This document shows, one piece after another, positions 10,214-19,534 of a stretch of DNA of 51,126 nt (the first letter of the stretch is position 1; every line of letters starts with the position of its first letter). This DNA is from Hyphomonadaceae bacterium (lineage in GTDB: Bacteria > Pseudomonadota > Alphaproteobacteria > Caulobacterales > Hyphomonadaceae), in the NCBI GenBank assembly GCA_030158285.1, contig JAOATF010000105.1, positions 1 to 51,126 of the forward strand, in the 5' to 3' direction. Position numbers and translations under genes: made by a program. The notes beneath the pieces were generated by a model, which was given only the letters and a program-made list of their open reading frames with translations, was not told where the DNA came from and did no database searches.

Positions 10214-10834
10214 ATGATCGAATTCTGGACGAACCCGATGAGCCGCGGGCAGATCGCACACTGGATGCTGGAGGAGCTGGGCCAGCCGTACCAGACCAAC
10301 TGGCTCGACTGGGGCCCGACGGGCAACAAGAGTGCGGCCTATCTCGCGGTGAACCCGATGGGGAAAGTGCCGGCGATCCGGCACAATGGCGTCGTCGTCA
10401 CGGAGGCCGCCGCTATCTGTCTTTATCTCGCGGAAGCGTTTCCGCAGGCCGGGTTGAAGCCGGCGACGGACAAGCTCGGCGACTACTATCGCTATGTGCT
10501 GTTCGCGGCAGGGCCGATGGAGCAGGCAGTCACGGCCAATGCGATGAAGTGGGATGTGCCGGAAGGCCGGGACATGATGACGGGCTTCGGCACGTTCGAC
10601 GCTTCGGTGAACACGCTGGAGCAGATGCTGAAGGATCGCGATTTCGTCTGCGGCAAGACATTCACGGCAGCGGACGTCTATGTCGGCAGCACGGTGGACT
10701 GGGGCCTGATGTTCGGCAGCATCCCGACACGCCCCGCGTTCGAGGCATATGCAGCGCGGCTGCGTGACCGGAAGCAGTATCAGGCAGCCAAGGCGATCAA
10801 CAACGCGCGCATGGCGGAGACGCAGAAGGCCTAG
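10214..10834 (+). CDS. glutathione S-transferase family protein
   Basis: The start at 10214 has GGAGG at 10201-10205. The 206-residue product has an N-terminal thioredoxin-like domain (MIEFWTNPMSRGQIAHWMLE) with Ser in the NPMSRG active-site position, cis-proline motif MGKVPAI near residues 53-59, and TEAAAICLYLAE as the gamma-glutamyl-binding segment. The helical C-terminal domain contains FTAADVYVGSTVDW, a canonical N-capping box. Cytosolic; the substrate is unknown. It is divergent from the lipoprotein GST and convergent with the hypothetical gene ending at 10838. Confidence 0.9.
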   Translation: MIEFWTNPMSRGQIAHWMLEELGQPYQTNWLDWGPTGNKSAAYLAVNPMGKVPAIRHNGVVVTEAAAICLYLAEAFPQAGLKPATDKLGDYYRYVLFAAGPMEQAVTANAMKWDVPEGRDMMTGFGTFDASVNTLEQMLKDRDFVCGKTFTAADVYVGSTVDWGLMFGSIPTRPAFEAYAARLRDRKQYQAAKAINNARMAETQKA

Positions 10835-10837
10835 ACC

Positions 10838-11380
10838 TCAAGGCTTGAAGGAAGCGGCGATGCGCTCTGCGTATCGCCGCGCCTGTTTCTCGCCGCCGTC
10901 GCGATTGAAGATCCACACGGCGATCCCGAGCCCGCGCTTGTCCATCACGGCATAGAGGCAGCCGGGTTCGTTGTAGACGGTCCAGCCAACCATGTGGACG
11001 CTGAGCACGCCCACCAGTTCCTCGCCATTGGCGCCGGGGCCGATGGTTTCGGGATAGATTTCGGGACGGCCGTACCAGTGGCCTTCTGATTCATGGGCGT
11101 CGGACCAGCGAGAGGTGAGGCCCGCGCGCGCCGTGCGGGTGAAGTCCTTCACGCCCTTGAAACCCGCCGTGGTGCTGACGGAAATCATGCCCCTGCATTC
11201 GTTGGTGCCGGCCATCGTCGAGTGATACTTGCGATAGGCGATGAGACAGCCGGTGTCGTTGTAACGATAGTCGCCCGGCAGGACAGGCTTGTAGGGCGCG
11301 GGCATGGTGATGCTGCCGCCGCCCGGCAGTGGCAGGCCTTCCATTCCGCGGGAAAAGCCGAGGGCGGCCAGGATATCCAT
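10838..11380 (-). CDS. hypothetical protein
   Basis: A 180-residue protein without a clear signal peptide. It contains cysteines in DTGCLIA, NECRGM and EPGCLYA and a C-terminal amphipathic helix (GEKQARRYAERIAASF). Strand-rich blocks such as ELVGVLSVHMVGWTVYNE and GLGIAVWIFNRDG suggest a beta-sandwich-like domain. I do not recognise a family. It is convergent with the GST gene (stops 3 bp apart) and divergent from the small gene at 11471. Confidence 0.6.
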   Translation of the reverse strand: MDILAALGFSRGMEGLPLPGGGSITMPAPYKPVLPGDYRYNDTGCLIAYRKYHSTMAGTNECRGMISVSTTAGFKGVKDFTRTARAGLTSRWSDAHESEGHWYGRPEIYPETIGPGANGEELVGVLSVHMVGWTVYNEPGCLYAVMDKRGLGIAVWIFNRDGGEKQARRYAERIAASFKP

Positions 11381-11470
11381 TGTGATGAGGCTCCCCCGGC
11401 GGCTTCACAGCCCCGCCTGTCCTGATTAGAGGATTCAGGAGAAAGCCGAAAGCCGGGGGAGAGACAGTAG

Positions 11471-11818
11471 ATGGGCGTTGATGATGCAAGCCTGCCCGCG
11501 TGGTGGCACAAGGCGCGGAAGCTGGAAGCCGAGAACAAGCTGAAAGAGGCCGAGGCGGTGATCCGCGATGGCGTGCCGCATCTCTATTTCGCCCACGCGA
11601 CCGCCGACCTCTATCGCCTGCGCATGCTGCGGATGAAGGAGGCAGGCGATGCGGCAGGCGCGCGGGAGGCTTTCGACCAATCCGAGAATTTCATCTACTT
11701 TATGGCCAGCCTTGCAACGAGCGGCGGCGAGGGCGCGGCGCTGTCCTATGAGCGGGACAAGTTCATGAGGCAGCTGGTTGCGGAGTATGGCTCCGATCCA
11801 CGCGAGACTCCCACTTGA
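11471..11818 (+). CDS. small TPR-like helical protein
   Basis: A 115-residue protein made almost wholly of amphipathic helices. The pattern in WWHKARKLEAENKLKEAEAV and LYRLRMLRMKEAGDAAGARE resembles two tetratricopeptide-type helix pairs, a fold used for protein-protein contacts. No signal peptide is present. No named family was recognised. Its 3' end overlaps the end of the convergent acyltransferase gene by 56 bp (11763-11818); the overlap covers the C-terminal tails of both proteins, so either gene could have a slightly different real end. Confidence 0.55.
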   Translation: MGVDDASLPAWWHKARKLEAENKLKEAEAVIRDGVPHLYFAHATADLYRLRMLRMKEAGDAAGAREAFDQSENFIYFMASLATSGGEGAALSYERDKFMRQLVAEYGSDPRETPT

Positions 11819-12941
11819 GGCCAAACAGCGGGCGCAGGATGCCGATGCGCCGCACGATCTCGTAGCCGATCCAGCAGCTGGCGGCAGTTGTGCCGATCAG
11901 TAGCGGCGCTTCAATCCAGACGGGCAGCCCGACCTGGTTGAGATAGTGGCCGGCCACCACGATGGTCGTCTGGTGTATGATGTAGAGCGGAAAGATCGCG
12001 TCGGTGAGATAGCGCCGTGCGGCGTTGTCGTGGCGCAGGTGTTTCCGGGCAAAGCCGAACAGGGCCAGGATCATCGCCCACGCCTGCATCTCGCGCAGGG
12101 CGACGCCGAGCAGTTCGGTTGCGGGGCCCGGCGGCAGGCCGAGCGAGGTCTGGCTCATACGGGCCGCCATGAGGACAGACCAGCAAGCCAGACCGGCAAT
12201 GAGCAGCGGCCAGCGCATCTTCTGGCAGCTGTCGAAGAACGGTTCGTGCTTGGCGATTCCATAGCCAAACAGGAACGCAGGGAAATAGAGCGCGTGGGCG
12301 TACCAGTCGTCGAACAGCGCATGCGTTTCCTCGAACATCGGCTCCAGCGTGGCGCGGATGAGCAGGAGAAACACGAAGGGGATGACCACGATCGGCAACC
12401 CCTTGGCCAAGATTCTGAACAGTCCCGCAGGCAGGCGCTTGAGCAGCGGGCCGACGGCCAGGATCAACAGCGTGTAGACGAACAGGTAGGCGACGAACCA
12501 GAGGTGGTTCCAGGTGGGCGTTATGATGCCCCACCCACCGCTGGCCGTAATGTACTTCTGGTAGAACTCGCCCACCGAGCCGGAATAGTTCAGCCTCTCG
12601 ACGATCTCGAAATAGGTCTGCGGCGGCACGATCACCAGCATGCAGAAGACCAGCGGGACCAGCAGGCGCAGGGTGCGGGAGGCGGCGAAGCTGCCGGGCT
12701 TCATCTTGTCCAGCATGAAGCGGGTGGCGCTGCCCGAGATAATGAACAGCAGGGTCAGCCGCCACGGGTTCAGCAGCAGCATGAACGGCTCCGCCTCCGG
12801 CCCGGCATGGCTCGACTTCACGTGGAAGCCCCACGTCACATAGAACATGCCGACATGGTAGAAGATCAGGAGGCCGAAGGCGGCGATCCTGAGCCAGTCG
12901 AGGTCGTAGCGGCGGTCGGGTATGGCGTTGGGGAGGGTCAT
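11763..12941 (-). CDS. acyltransferase 3 / OpgC-like integral membrane protein
   Basis: A 392-residue protein with about ten hydrophobic helices. It begins with the family hallmark RRYDLDWLRIAAFGLLIFYH, where the Asp and the helix-1 His are conserved in acyltransferase-3 enzymes. The layout resembles the OpgC/MdoC branch, which transfers succinyl or acetyl groups onto periplasmic glucans; the actual substrate here is unknown. A GGAG ribosome-binding site precedes the ATG at 12941. It is divergent from a membrane-anchored LytTR regulator 62 bp away, a plausible control link. The 3' end overlaps the convergent small helical gene. Confidence 0.85.
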   Translation of the reverse strand: MTLPNAIPDRRYDLDWLRIAAFGLLIFYHVGMFYVTWGFHVKSSHAGPEAEPFMLLLNPWRLTLLFIISGSATRFMLDKMKPGSFAASRTLRLLVPLVFCMLVIVPPQTYFEIVERLNYSGSVGEFYQKYITASGGWGIITPTWNHLWFVAYLFVYTLLILAVGPLLKRLPAGLFRILAKGLPIVVIPFVFLLLIRATLEPMFEETHALFDDWYAHALYFPAFLFGYGIAKHEPFFDSCQKMRWPLLIAGLACWSVLMAARMSQTSLGLPPGPATELLGVALREMQAWAMILALFGFARKHLRHDNAARRYLTDAIFPLYIIHQTTIVVAGHYLNQVGLPVWIEAPLLIGTTAASCWIGYEIVRRIGILRPLFGLKWESRVDRSHTPQPAAS

Positions 12942-13003
12942 GTGCGACTCCGTATCGTTGACGCCATGATCCGGCAGGGCGGCTCGCCCGCCAGAGAAAA
13001 GCC

Positions 13004-13930
13004 GTGGAAGGACAGGGCTCTGTGACGAGCGGTGACGGCTCCGGGACGAACGGCGGGAATTCCGTGACGAGCGGATGGCGGCCTGGTTGCTGGCGGCTGG
13101 GCGGCTGGCGGATCCAGTGGGCGCCGATTGCCATGATCGCTATCGTCGGCGTCGCGGTCGCTGTCCTCAACGCGACGTCCGGCATCATGGAAGCCCAGAC
13201 GGGCGGCCGGCCCCCGGTGCAGCCGGCGGAAGTCTGGCTATGGGAATTCTCGTCGGTCTTCATGGTGGTGGCGCTGTCGCCTGCCATCGGCTGGGTGGTC
13301 TGGCGCACGCCGCCGCCGCTGGATCGTGGCGCGCCGAACTGGCTGAAGGCGATCGGCATCCATTTCGCGGCCGCGTGCATCTATTCGGTCGTGCACATCG
13401 CCGGGATGGTGGCGATCCGCCATGCAGGCTACGCGACCGCTGGCTGGCCCTACGATTTTTCGTACCAGGGCGACTATGTGATGCCGTTCCTCTACGAATG
13501 GCGGAAAGACCTGCTGACCTACCTGTCCAACGCCGTGCTTTTCTGGGCGTGGGGCCTCTGGCTGGTCTACACCGCCTCGCAAGTGAAGCAGAACGCGCCG
13601 CCTCCTCTCACCGCCGATGACCGGATCGAGATTCGCGATGGCGCGCGCGTGACGCTGATCGAGCCTGGGCAGATCGCCTGGGTCGAGGCCGCCGGGAACT
13701 ATGTCGAAATCCACGTGGGCGGCGCGACGCATCTGGCGCGCGGCACGCTGGCGGCGTTCGAGGAAAAGCTGGCGAGCCGGGGCTTCGTCCGCATTCACCG
13801 CTCCCGCCTGATCAACCGCGCGCGCATCTCGGCGTTCAAGCCGACCCCCTCGGGCGATCTCGAGATCACGCTGGACGATGGCCGCATGATCGCCGGCAGC
13901 CGCCGCTTCCGTGCAGCGCTTGAGAGCTAA
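13004..13930 (+). CDS. membrane-anchored LytTR-family transcriptional regulator
   Basis: The 308-residue reading starts at GTG 13004. A second GTG at 13022 has a better placed GGAAGGA and is an alternative start. Four hydrophobic helices fill the N-terminal two thirds (for example WAPIAMIAIVGVAVAVLNA, GIHFAAACIYSVVHIAGMV, LSNAVLFWAWGLWLVYTAS). The last ~100 residues are a LytTR DNA-binding domain: IAWVEAAGNYVEIHVGG, then RGFVRIHRSRLINRARI and a final GDLEITLDDGR strand pair. LytTR domains bind direct repeats with beta strands rather than a helix-turn-helix. It probably senses a membrane or envelope signal. It is divergent from the acyltransferase gene. Confidence 0.88.
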   Translation: MEGQGSVTSGDGSGTNGGNSVTSGWRPGCWRLGGWRIQWAPIAMIAIVGVAVAVLNATSGIMEAQTGGRPPVQPAEVWLWEFSSVFMVVALSPAIGWVVWRTPPPLDRGAPNWLKAIGIHFAAACIYSVVHIAGMVAIRHAGYATAGWPYDFSYQGDYVMPFLYEWRKDLLTYLSNAVLFWAWGLWLVYTASQVKQNAPPPLTADDRIEIRDGARVTLIEPGQIAWVEAAGNYVEIHVGGATHLARGTLAAFEEKLASRGFVRIHRSRLINRARISAFKPTPSGDLEITLDDGRMIAGSRRFRAALES

Positions 13931-13933
13931 GCC

Positions 13934-15670
13934 TCAGTTCGCGGAGACTTCGAGGTTCAGGAATTTCAGGGTGGCGTCGGTGATCCTGCGCGTGCGGTCG
14001 CGCACTGTGTCCGGCGACCAGCCCTTGTACTTCGCGATCTCGTTGGCGAAGCGGCTGCGGAAGCGGGCGTAGGCTTTGCGCTTTTCGTCGAACGGCGCAT
14101 TGCCCAGCTCGTCCTGCGGCAGCACGCACAGATTGCCCATCATCTCGCGGACGGTGGCCAGCTCGTTGAACTCCAGTCCGTTCTCGAACGCGGTCCAGTT
14201 CTCTTCCGGGTTGCGCGGATAGACGTGCTCCACCGAGGAGCGGCCATCGACGATATACCGGGGCACGCGGTCGCCATGCATGGCGGCCTCGACCCAGCGC
14301 ATGATGGTGGAGCGGCGCGGGCTTTCGGTGATCGGACCGGAGAGGTTGCGGATCAGGCGTTCCTGCTGGGCCTGCGTGAAGATGAAGCCGGCCTGGCGGC
14401 CGAACGTGCCGCGCGCAAACCGCTCCACGCGCTTGCCCATCATTTCCGCAAGGCGGCGCGGGTCCGGCGTCGAGACGGTGAGGGCGAAGCAGGCGCGATC
14501 CAGCTGATCGACGCGCGCGGCGAGATCGCCGGGACGCGAGCGCATCTTCAGCAGCATGGCGTAGGCGCGCCACTGGTCCCATTTCAGCAGCTGCAGGCGG
14601 CGCAGGCTGGCGTGAACACCATCGGCGATCTCCGCATTGTTTTCTTCGTGGATCCATTTGAACGCGGAGCGATACTGCAACAGCAGGTCCGTCGCCCATC
14701 GCACGCCCTGCTGGCCCGGATAGTTGCGGCGGATGTGCTCCATCAGCTGGATCGAATAGTCCGAAGATTGCGGCATGCGCCGCTCGATGAAGTCCACCGA
14801 GCGCAGGAAGTCGTCGAAGCCTTCCGGACCGAGATCGTCCTGGATGCCATTCCACACATTGAGGATGCGCTTGGCGGCGTCGTCCGCATCCGGCAGGGCG
14901 GAGGTGAGGTCGATCAGCTGGCCTTTGACGATCTCTTCCGGTTTCAGCGGCAGGCCGCCAGAATTGATGCTGACGAACGCCTTGGCGGCGATGCGGCGAT
15001 CCGAAATGCGCGTCACGGTGACGATGGCGCCTTCGGCGAGGAAGGCGGTGAAGGCGGCGAGGCGCTCCGGCTTCCAGTTCTTGAACATGGCGCGGGCGGT
15101 GTTCACGCAGGTGCGCAAGCGGTGGCTGGCTTCGGTCAGCTGCGGATGGGGGCGCTGGCGCTTGGCGGTGCGGCCGGGGGCCAGGATATCCGCCTCCAGC
15201 GTGTTGTGTTTCATCGACAGCCCAAGCCGCCAGATACCGGCATCGTCCGCAAGCAGGCTGTTGACCGGATGCTTGCGGTCCGCCTCCAGCAGGTCGCGCA
15301 GCACGGCGAAGAACACGGTAAAGGTCGTGAGGCGCTGCAGCCCGTCATAGATGTCGAGGTGCACGTCGCCCTGATGCAGCACCACCGTGCCCACGAACAC
15401 GTAGGGTTCGGTGACTTCGAGATCGGGATTGAGATCGGGCAGGTCGAGCGCAGGGTGGCTCGGCAGCTCGCGGCCTTCGGGCAGGGCGTCCGTCTCGATC
15501 TCCGGATCGAGGCCGAACTCGCCAAAGGCGGAGATCAGGTCTTCGAGAAGGCCTGCCTGCTGGTGTTCAGTCCAGCAATACTCGCGCTGCACGCGCGCGG
15601 GCCGGAAAGACCCTAACCGTAGCAGTTCCCCGATGCTGAGCGCCTGGGACCGGATGACCTGATTGGGCAT
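13934..15670 (-). CDS. DUF262/DUF1524 protein (GmrSD-like putative nuclease)
   Basis: A 578-residue protein with the two-domain layout of GmrSD-type enzymes. The N-terminal DUF262 (ParB/sulfiredoxin-like) domain has VQREYCWTEHQQAGLLEDL at about 27-45 and a DGLQRLTT motif at 109-116, where most relatives have DGQQR. The C-terminal DUF1524 HNH-type nuclease domain has SSVEHVYPRNPEENW with His482 and MMGNLCVLP with Asn513. GmrSD is a type IV restriction system cutting glucosylated phage DNA, and related single proteins are found in defence loci. The Gln-to-Leu change in the DUF262 motif could affect nucleotide hydrolysis. It stands alone on the minus strand, convergent with the LytTR gene (3-bp gap). 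Confidence 0.85.
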   Translation of the reverse strand: MPNQVIRSQALSIGELLRLGSFRPARVQREYCWTEHQQAGLLEDLISAFGEFGLDPEIETDALPEGRELPSHPALDLPDLNPDLEVTEPYVFVGTVVLHQGDVHLDIYDGLQRLTTFTVFFAVLRDLLEADRKHPVNSLLADDAGIWRLGLSMKHNTLEADILAPGRTAKRQRPHPQLTEASHRLRTCVNTARAMFKNWKPERLAAFTAFLAEGAIVTVTRISDRRIAAKAFVSINSGGLPLKPEEIVKGQLIDLTSALPDADDAAKRILNVWNGIQDDLGPEGFDDFLRSVDFIERRMPQSSDYSIQLMEHIRRNYPGQQGVRWATDLLLQYRSAFKWIHEENNAEIADGVHASLRRLQLLKWDQWRAYAMLLKMRSRPGDLAARVDQLDRACFALTVSTPDPRRLAEMMGKRVERFARGTFGRQAGFIFTQAQQERLIRNLSGPITESPRRSTIMRWVEAAMHGDRVPRYIVDGRSSVEHVYPRNPEENWTAFENGLEFNELATVREMMGNLCVLPQDELGNAPFDEKRKAYARFRSRFANEIAKYKGWSPDTVRDRTRRITDATLKFLNLEVSAN

Positions 15671-15842
15671 TCACGTCTCACCTCGCCCCCAGAGCCGGGG
15701 AAATTAGGCGAGCCGTTTGATACCGGCAATCAGACAACTGCTTTTGGGCGAGATGCCCGCAGAACTCGCCAGCTGCGGGACATAGATCCGGCAACTCACG
15801 CGACAATGCGGCAAAGTGATTCTCGGCTTGCGCGTGTACGGA

Positions 15843-16940
15843 TCAGGCCGCCTGGGCGCCGGCACCCTTGGCGCGGACCTTCCAGAAACGCAGTGCGCGC
15901 TGGGCTGCCGAGACCGGCACCTGCTCGTAAAGTTGGCCGTATTCCTCGGTCTTGCTGAGACCGCCGCCGTCTCCCGCGATGAGAATGCACAGCGTGACGA
16001 ACAGGCCGCGATCGAAGCCTGCGCCACGGCACAGCATGGCGAGCGCATCGAGATCCTTGCCGGCCATCAGGCGCTGGCCAAGATCGAACTCCACATCGAC
16101 GAGCTGGGCGAAGGCGACGAGAAAGGCTGTCTTCTTGCCTTCGCGCAGCAACTGCACGAGGACGGGCGGACGCAGCGAGCCGACCTTGGCCAGCGCGGCG
16201 ATCTGGTCCTTGGCGATCTGGTAGTCCGACGGTAGCGCGCCGTAAGCGGACGACAGGTGATTGCGGCTGGCTTCCAGCGCGGCTTCCAGTTCGGCGGGGG
16301 AGACGCCGTGGAATTTGCGCATGATCTCGCGGCGGAGGTCCAGTTCCACGCGGAGATAGACGTTGTTCAGCAGGTCGAGCGGCACGTGCGCATTTCGCAC
16401 GAACGACGCATGCAGGACGTTGCTCGTTTCGGTGCGCTCGGCGACCTTCTCGAACGTGTTGCGGTCGATCTTCGCGGTGTTGTTCTGCAGCAGCGAGGCG
16501 ACGACGCGGTCTTCACCCTTGGCGACGAGGGCGCTGGAGACTTTTTCGCCGATGTCCGGGCGCTTGGTCACGGCCAGCATGTGGTCCTGCGACTTGGCCT
16601 CGATCACGTCGAGGATGTCGGTCTCGGTCAGCGACCGTGAACGTTCGAGCACCGGGCGGGCGACTTCGATGTCATCCATCGCCAGGCGGCGGGCTGTGCG
16701 GCGCAGCGGACCGTTGCTGTCGGCAACCTTGCGCGACAGCTCAACGCGCACCTGCGTTTCGAGGTCGGCAGCCACCGCGCCGACGATTTCGTCGAACAGG
16801 ACGGCTTCGCTTTCCGATCGCTGGTCCGGCTGGGCCAGGAACACGTCGGTGATCTGACGCAGGAGCTCGCGGCGCTTTTCGCTCGAGCCTTCCTTGGCAA
16901 GATCAAGCAGCAGCGCGAAGTTGTTGGCGTTTCCCGCCAT
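15843..16940 (-). CDS. DUF2336 family protein
   Basis: A 365-residue, mostly helical protein matching DUF2336, an alphaproteobacterial family of HEAT-like repeats. Typical blocks are FLAQPDQRSESEAVLFDEIV near the N terminus, RVELSRKVADSNGPLR, MDDIEVARPVLERS, and the LTETDILDVIEAKS helix pair. A few characterised Caulobacter relatives are reported to act in signalling, but no function can be assigned here. No signal peptide or transmembrane helix is seen. It lies downstream of uup on the same strand, separated by a probable terminator at 16985-17005, so it likely has its own promoter. Confidence 0.8.
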   Translation of the reverse strand: MAGNANNFALLLDLAKEGSSEKRRELLRQITDVFLAQPDQRSESEAVLFDEIVGAVAADLETQVRVELSRKVADSNGPLRRTARRLAMDDIEVARPVLERSRSLTETDILDVIEAKSQDHMLAVTKRPDIGEKVSSALVAKGEDRVVASLLQNNTAKIDRNTFEKVAERTETSNVLHASFVRNAHVPLDLLNNVYLRVELDLRREIMRKFHGVSPAELEAALEASRNHLSSAYGALPSDYQIAKDQIAALAKVGSLRPPVLVQLLREGKKTAFLVAFAQLVDVEFDLGQRLMAGKDLDALAMLCRGAGFDRGLFVTLCILIAGDGGGLSKTEEYGQLYEQVPVSAAQRALRFWKVRAKGAGAQAA

Positions 16941-16984
16941 CGCAAGTCTCCCCGGATGAAACTGGAAACTATGCGGTGGCGGTT

Positions 16985-17005
16985 AAAAAACCGCTGTAGG
17001 CGGCT
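16985..17005 (-). terminator. candidate rho-independent terminator of uup
   Basis: Read on the minus strand, AGCCGC is separated by the 5-nt loop CTACA from GCGGTT, giving a 6-bp stem with one G-U pair, followed at once by a run of six T (the last two of the stem included). It lies about 55 nt after the uup stop and upstream of the DUF2336 gene. Stem plus T-run is the textbook arrangement, although the stem is short. Confidence 0.6.
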
Positions 17006-17059
17006 GGGGAATTTGGGCCGTACGTGCGCCGGGACGCCGCAGATTGGCGGATTTTCGGC

Positions 17060-18877
<1,818 letters not shown>

Positions 18878-18900
18878 GCGCGCATGGACCCGAACCGGGG

Positions 18901-18933
18901 CGGCAGGTCAAGCTTTGCTTGGCTGTCCTGCCG
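18901..18933 (-). terminator. terminator-like hairpin after the pyridoxamine-oxidase-like gene
   Basis: CGGCAGG at 18901-18907 is the reverse complement of CCTGCCG at 18927-18933, and the interior also pairs AAGC with GCTT. It lies 10 nt beyond the stop of the gene ending at 18944 on the minus strand. There is no T-run, so intrinsic termination is uncertain. Confidence 0.35.
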
Positions 18934-18943
18934 ACGCAGGCGG

Positions 18944-19429
18944 TCAGTTCAGCTGAACATCGCCTGATTTGCCAAGTTCGGGTGTTTTCCCGGTCACGGC
19001 GCCAGCCAGCATGGCGATCATGGTGGCGACCCGGTTGGGCGCATCCCAGTAACGGGCGCGGTGCGGCGTCACCTCGATGATGCGGATGGAGGGGTCTTCC
19101 GGGCTGTCCCAGAAGGCCTGCGCCCACGGCGTCCACAGTTCCTTGATCTTGGCGCTGTCGTTCGTGATCTTGGCCTCGCCGTCGATGGCCGCGAAATCGT
19201 TGCCGCCGAGATCGGCAAAGGTCAGCAGCACGTTTCGGTTGGCATTGACCTCGTCGATCACGTGCTGCGAGTCGGTCATGAAGAGGATCCGGCCGGTTTC
19301 CGGCTCCGGAAAAGCCTGGAGGGGACGGCCCTCGAATTCAGTGTCCTTTTGCGTGACGAGCATCGCCACGCGAACCTTCTTGATGATTTTCCACACGGTC
19401 TCTGGGTTATTTTCCTGCGCGTCCGACAT
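18944..19429 (-). CDS. pyridoxamine 5'-phosphate oxidase-related general stress protein
   Basis: The ATG at 19429 has AAGGAGC seven nucleotides upstream, preferred over a longer reading to 19501. The 161-residue product shows the split-barrel flavin-binding fold of the PNPOx-like general stress family: VWKIIKKVRVAMLVTQ, EFEGRPLQAFPEPETGRILF and VLLTFADLGGNDFAAIDGEA. WTPWAQAFWDSPEDPSIRII is the usual continuation, and the end RYWDAPNRVATMIAML is characteristic. Such proteins bind FMN, FAD or F420; the substrate is unknown. Cytoplasmic. It lies 66 bp upstream of uup on the same strand and may be co-transcribed with it. Confidence 0.85.
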   Translation of the reverse strand: MSDAQENNPETVWKIIKKVRVAMLVTQKDTEFEGRPLQAFPEPETGRILFMTDSQHVIDEVNANRNVLLTFADLGGNDFAAIDGEAKITNDSAKIKELWTPWAQAFWDSPEDPSIRIIEVTPHRARYWDAPNRVATMIAMLAGAVTGKTPELGKSGDVQLN

Positions 19430-19534
19430 GGTTGCTCCTTGCGGGGACCCCATTCGGATACGCGGCAGACCGCGCTTCGATCCATGCGATGCGGTAATCA
19501 CCGCATGGATCGACAGTCGGCGTGACCTTTCCCG

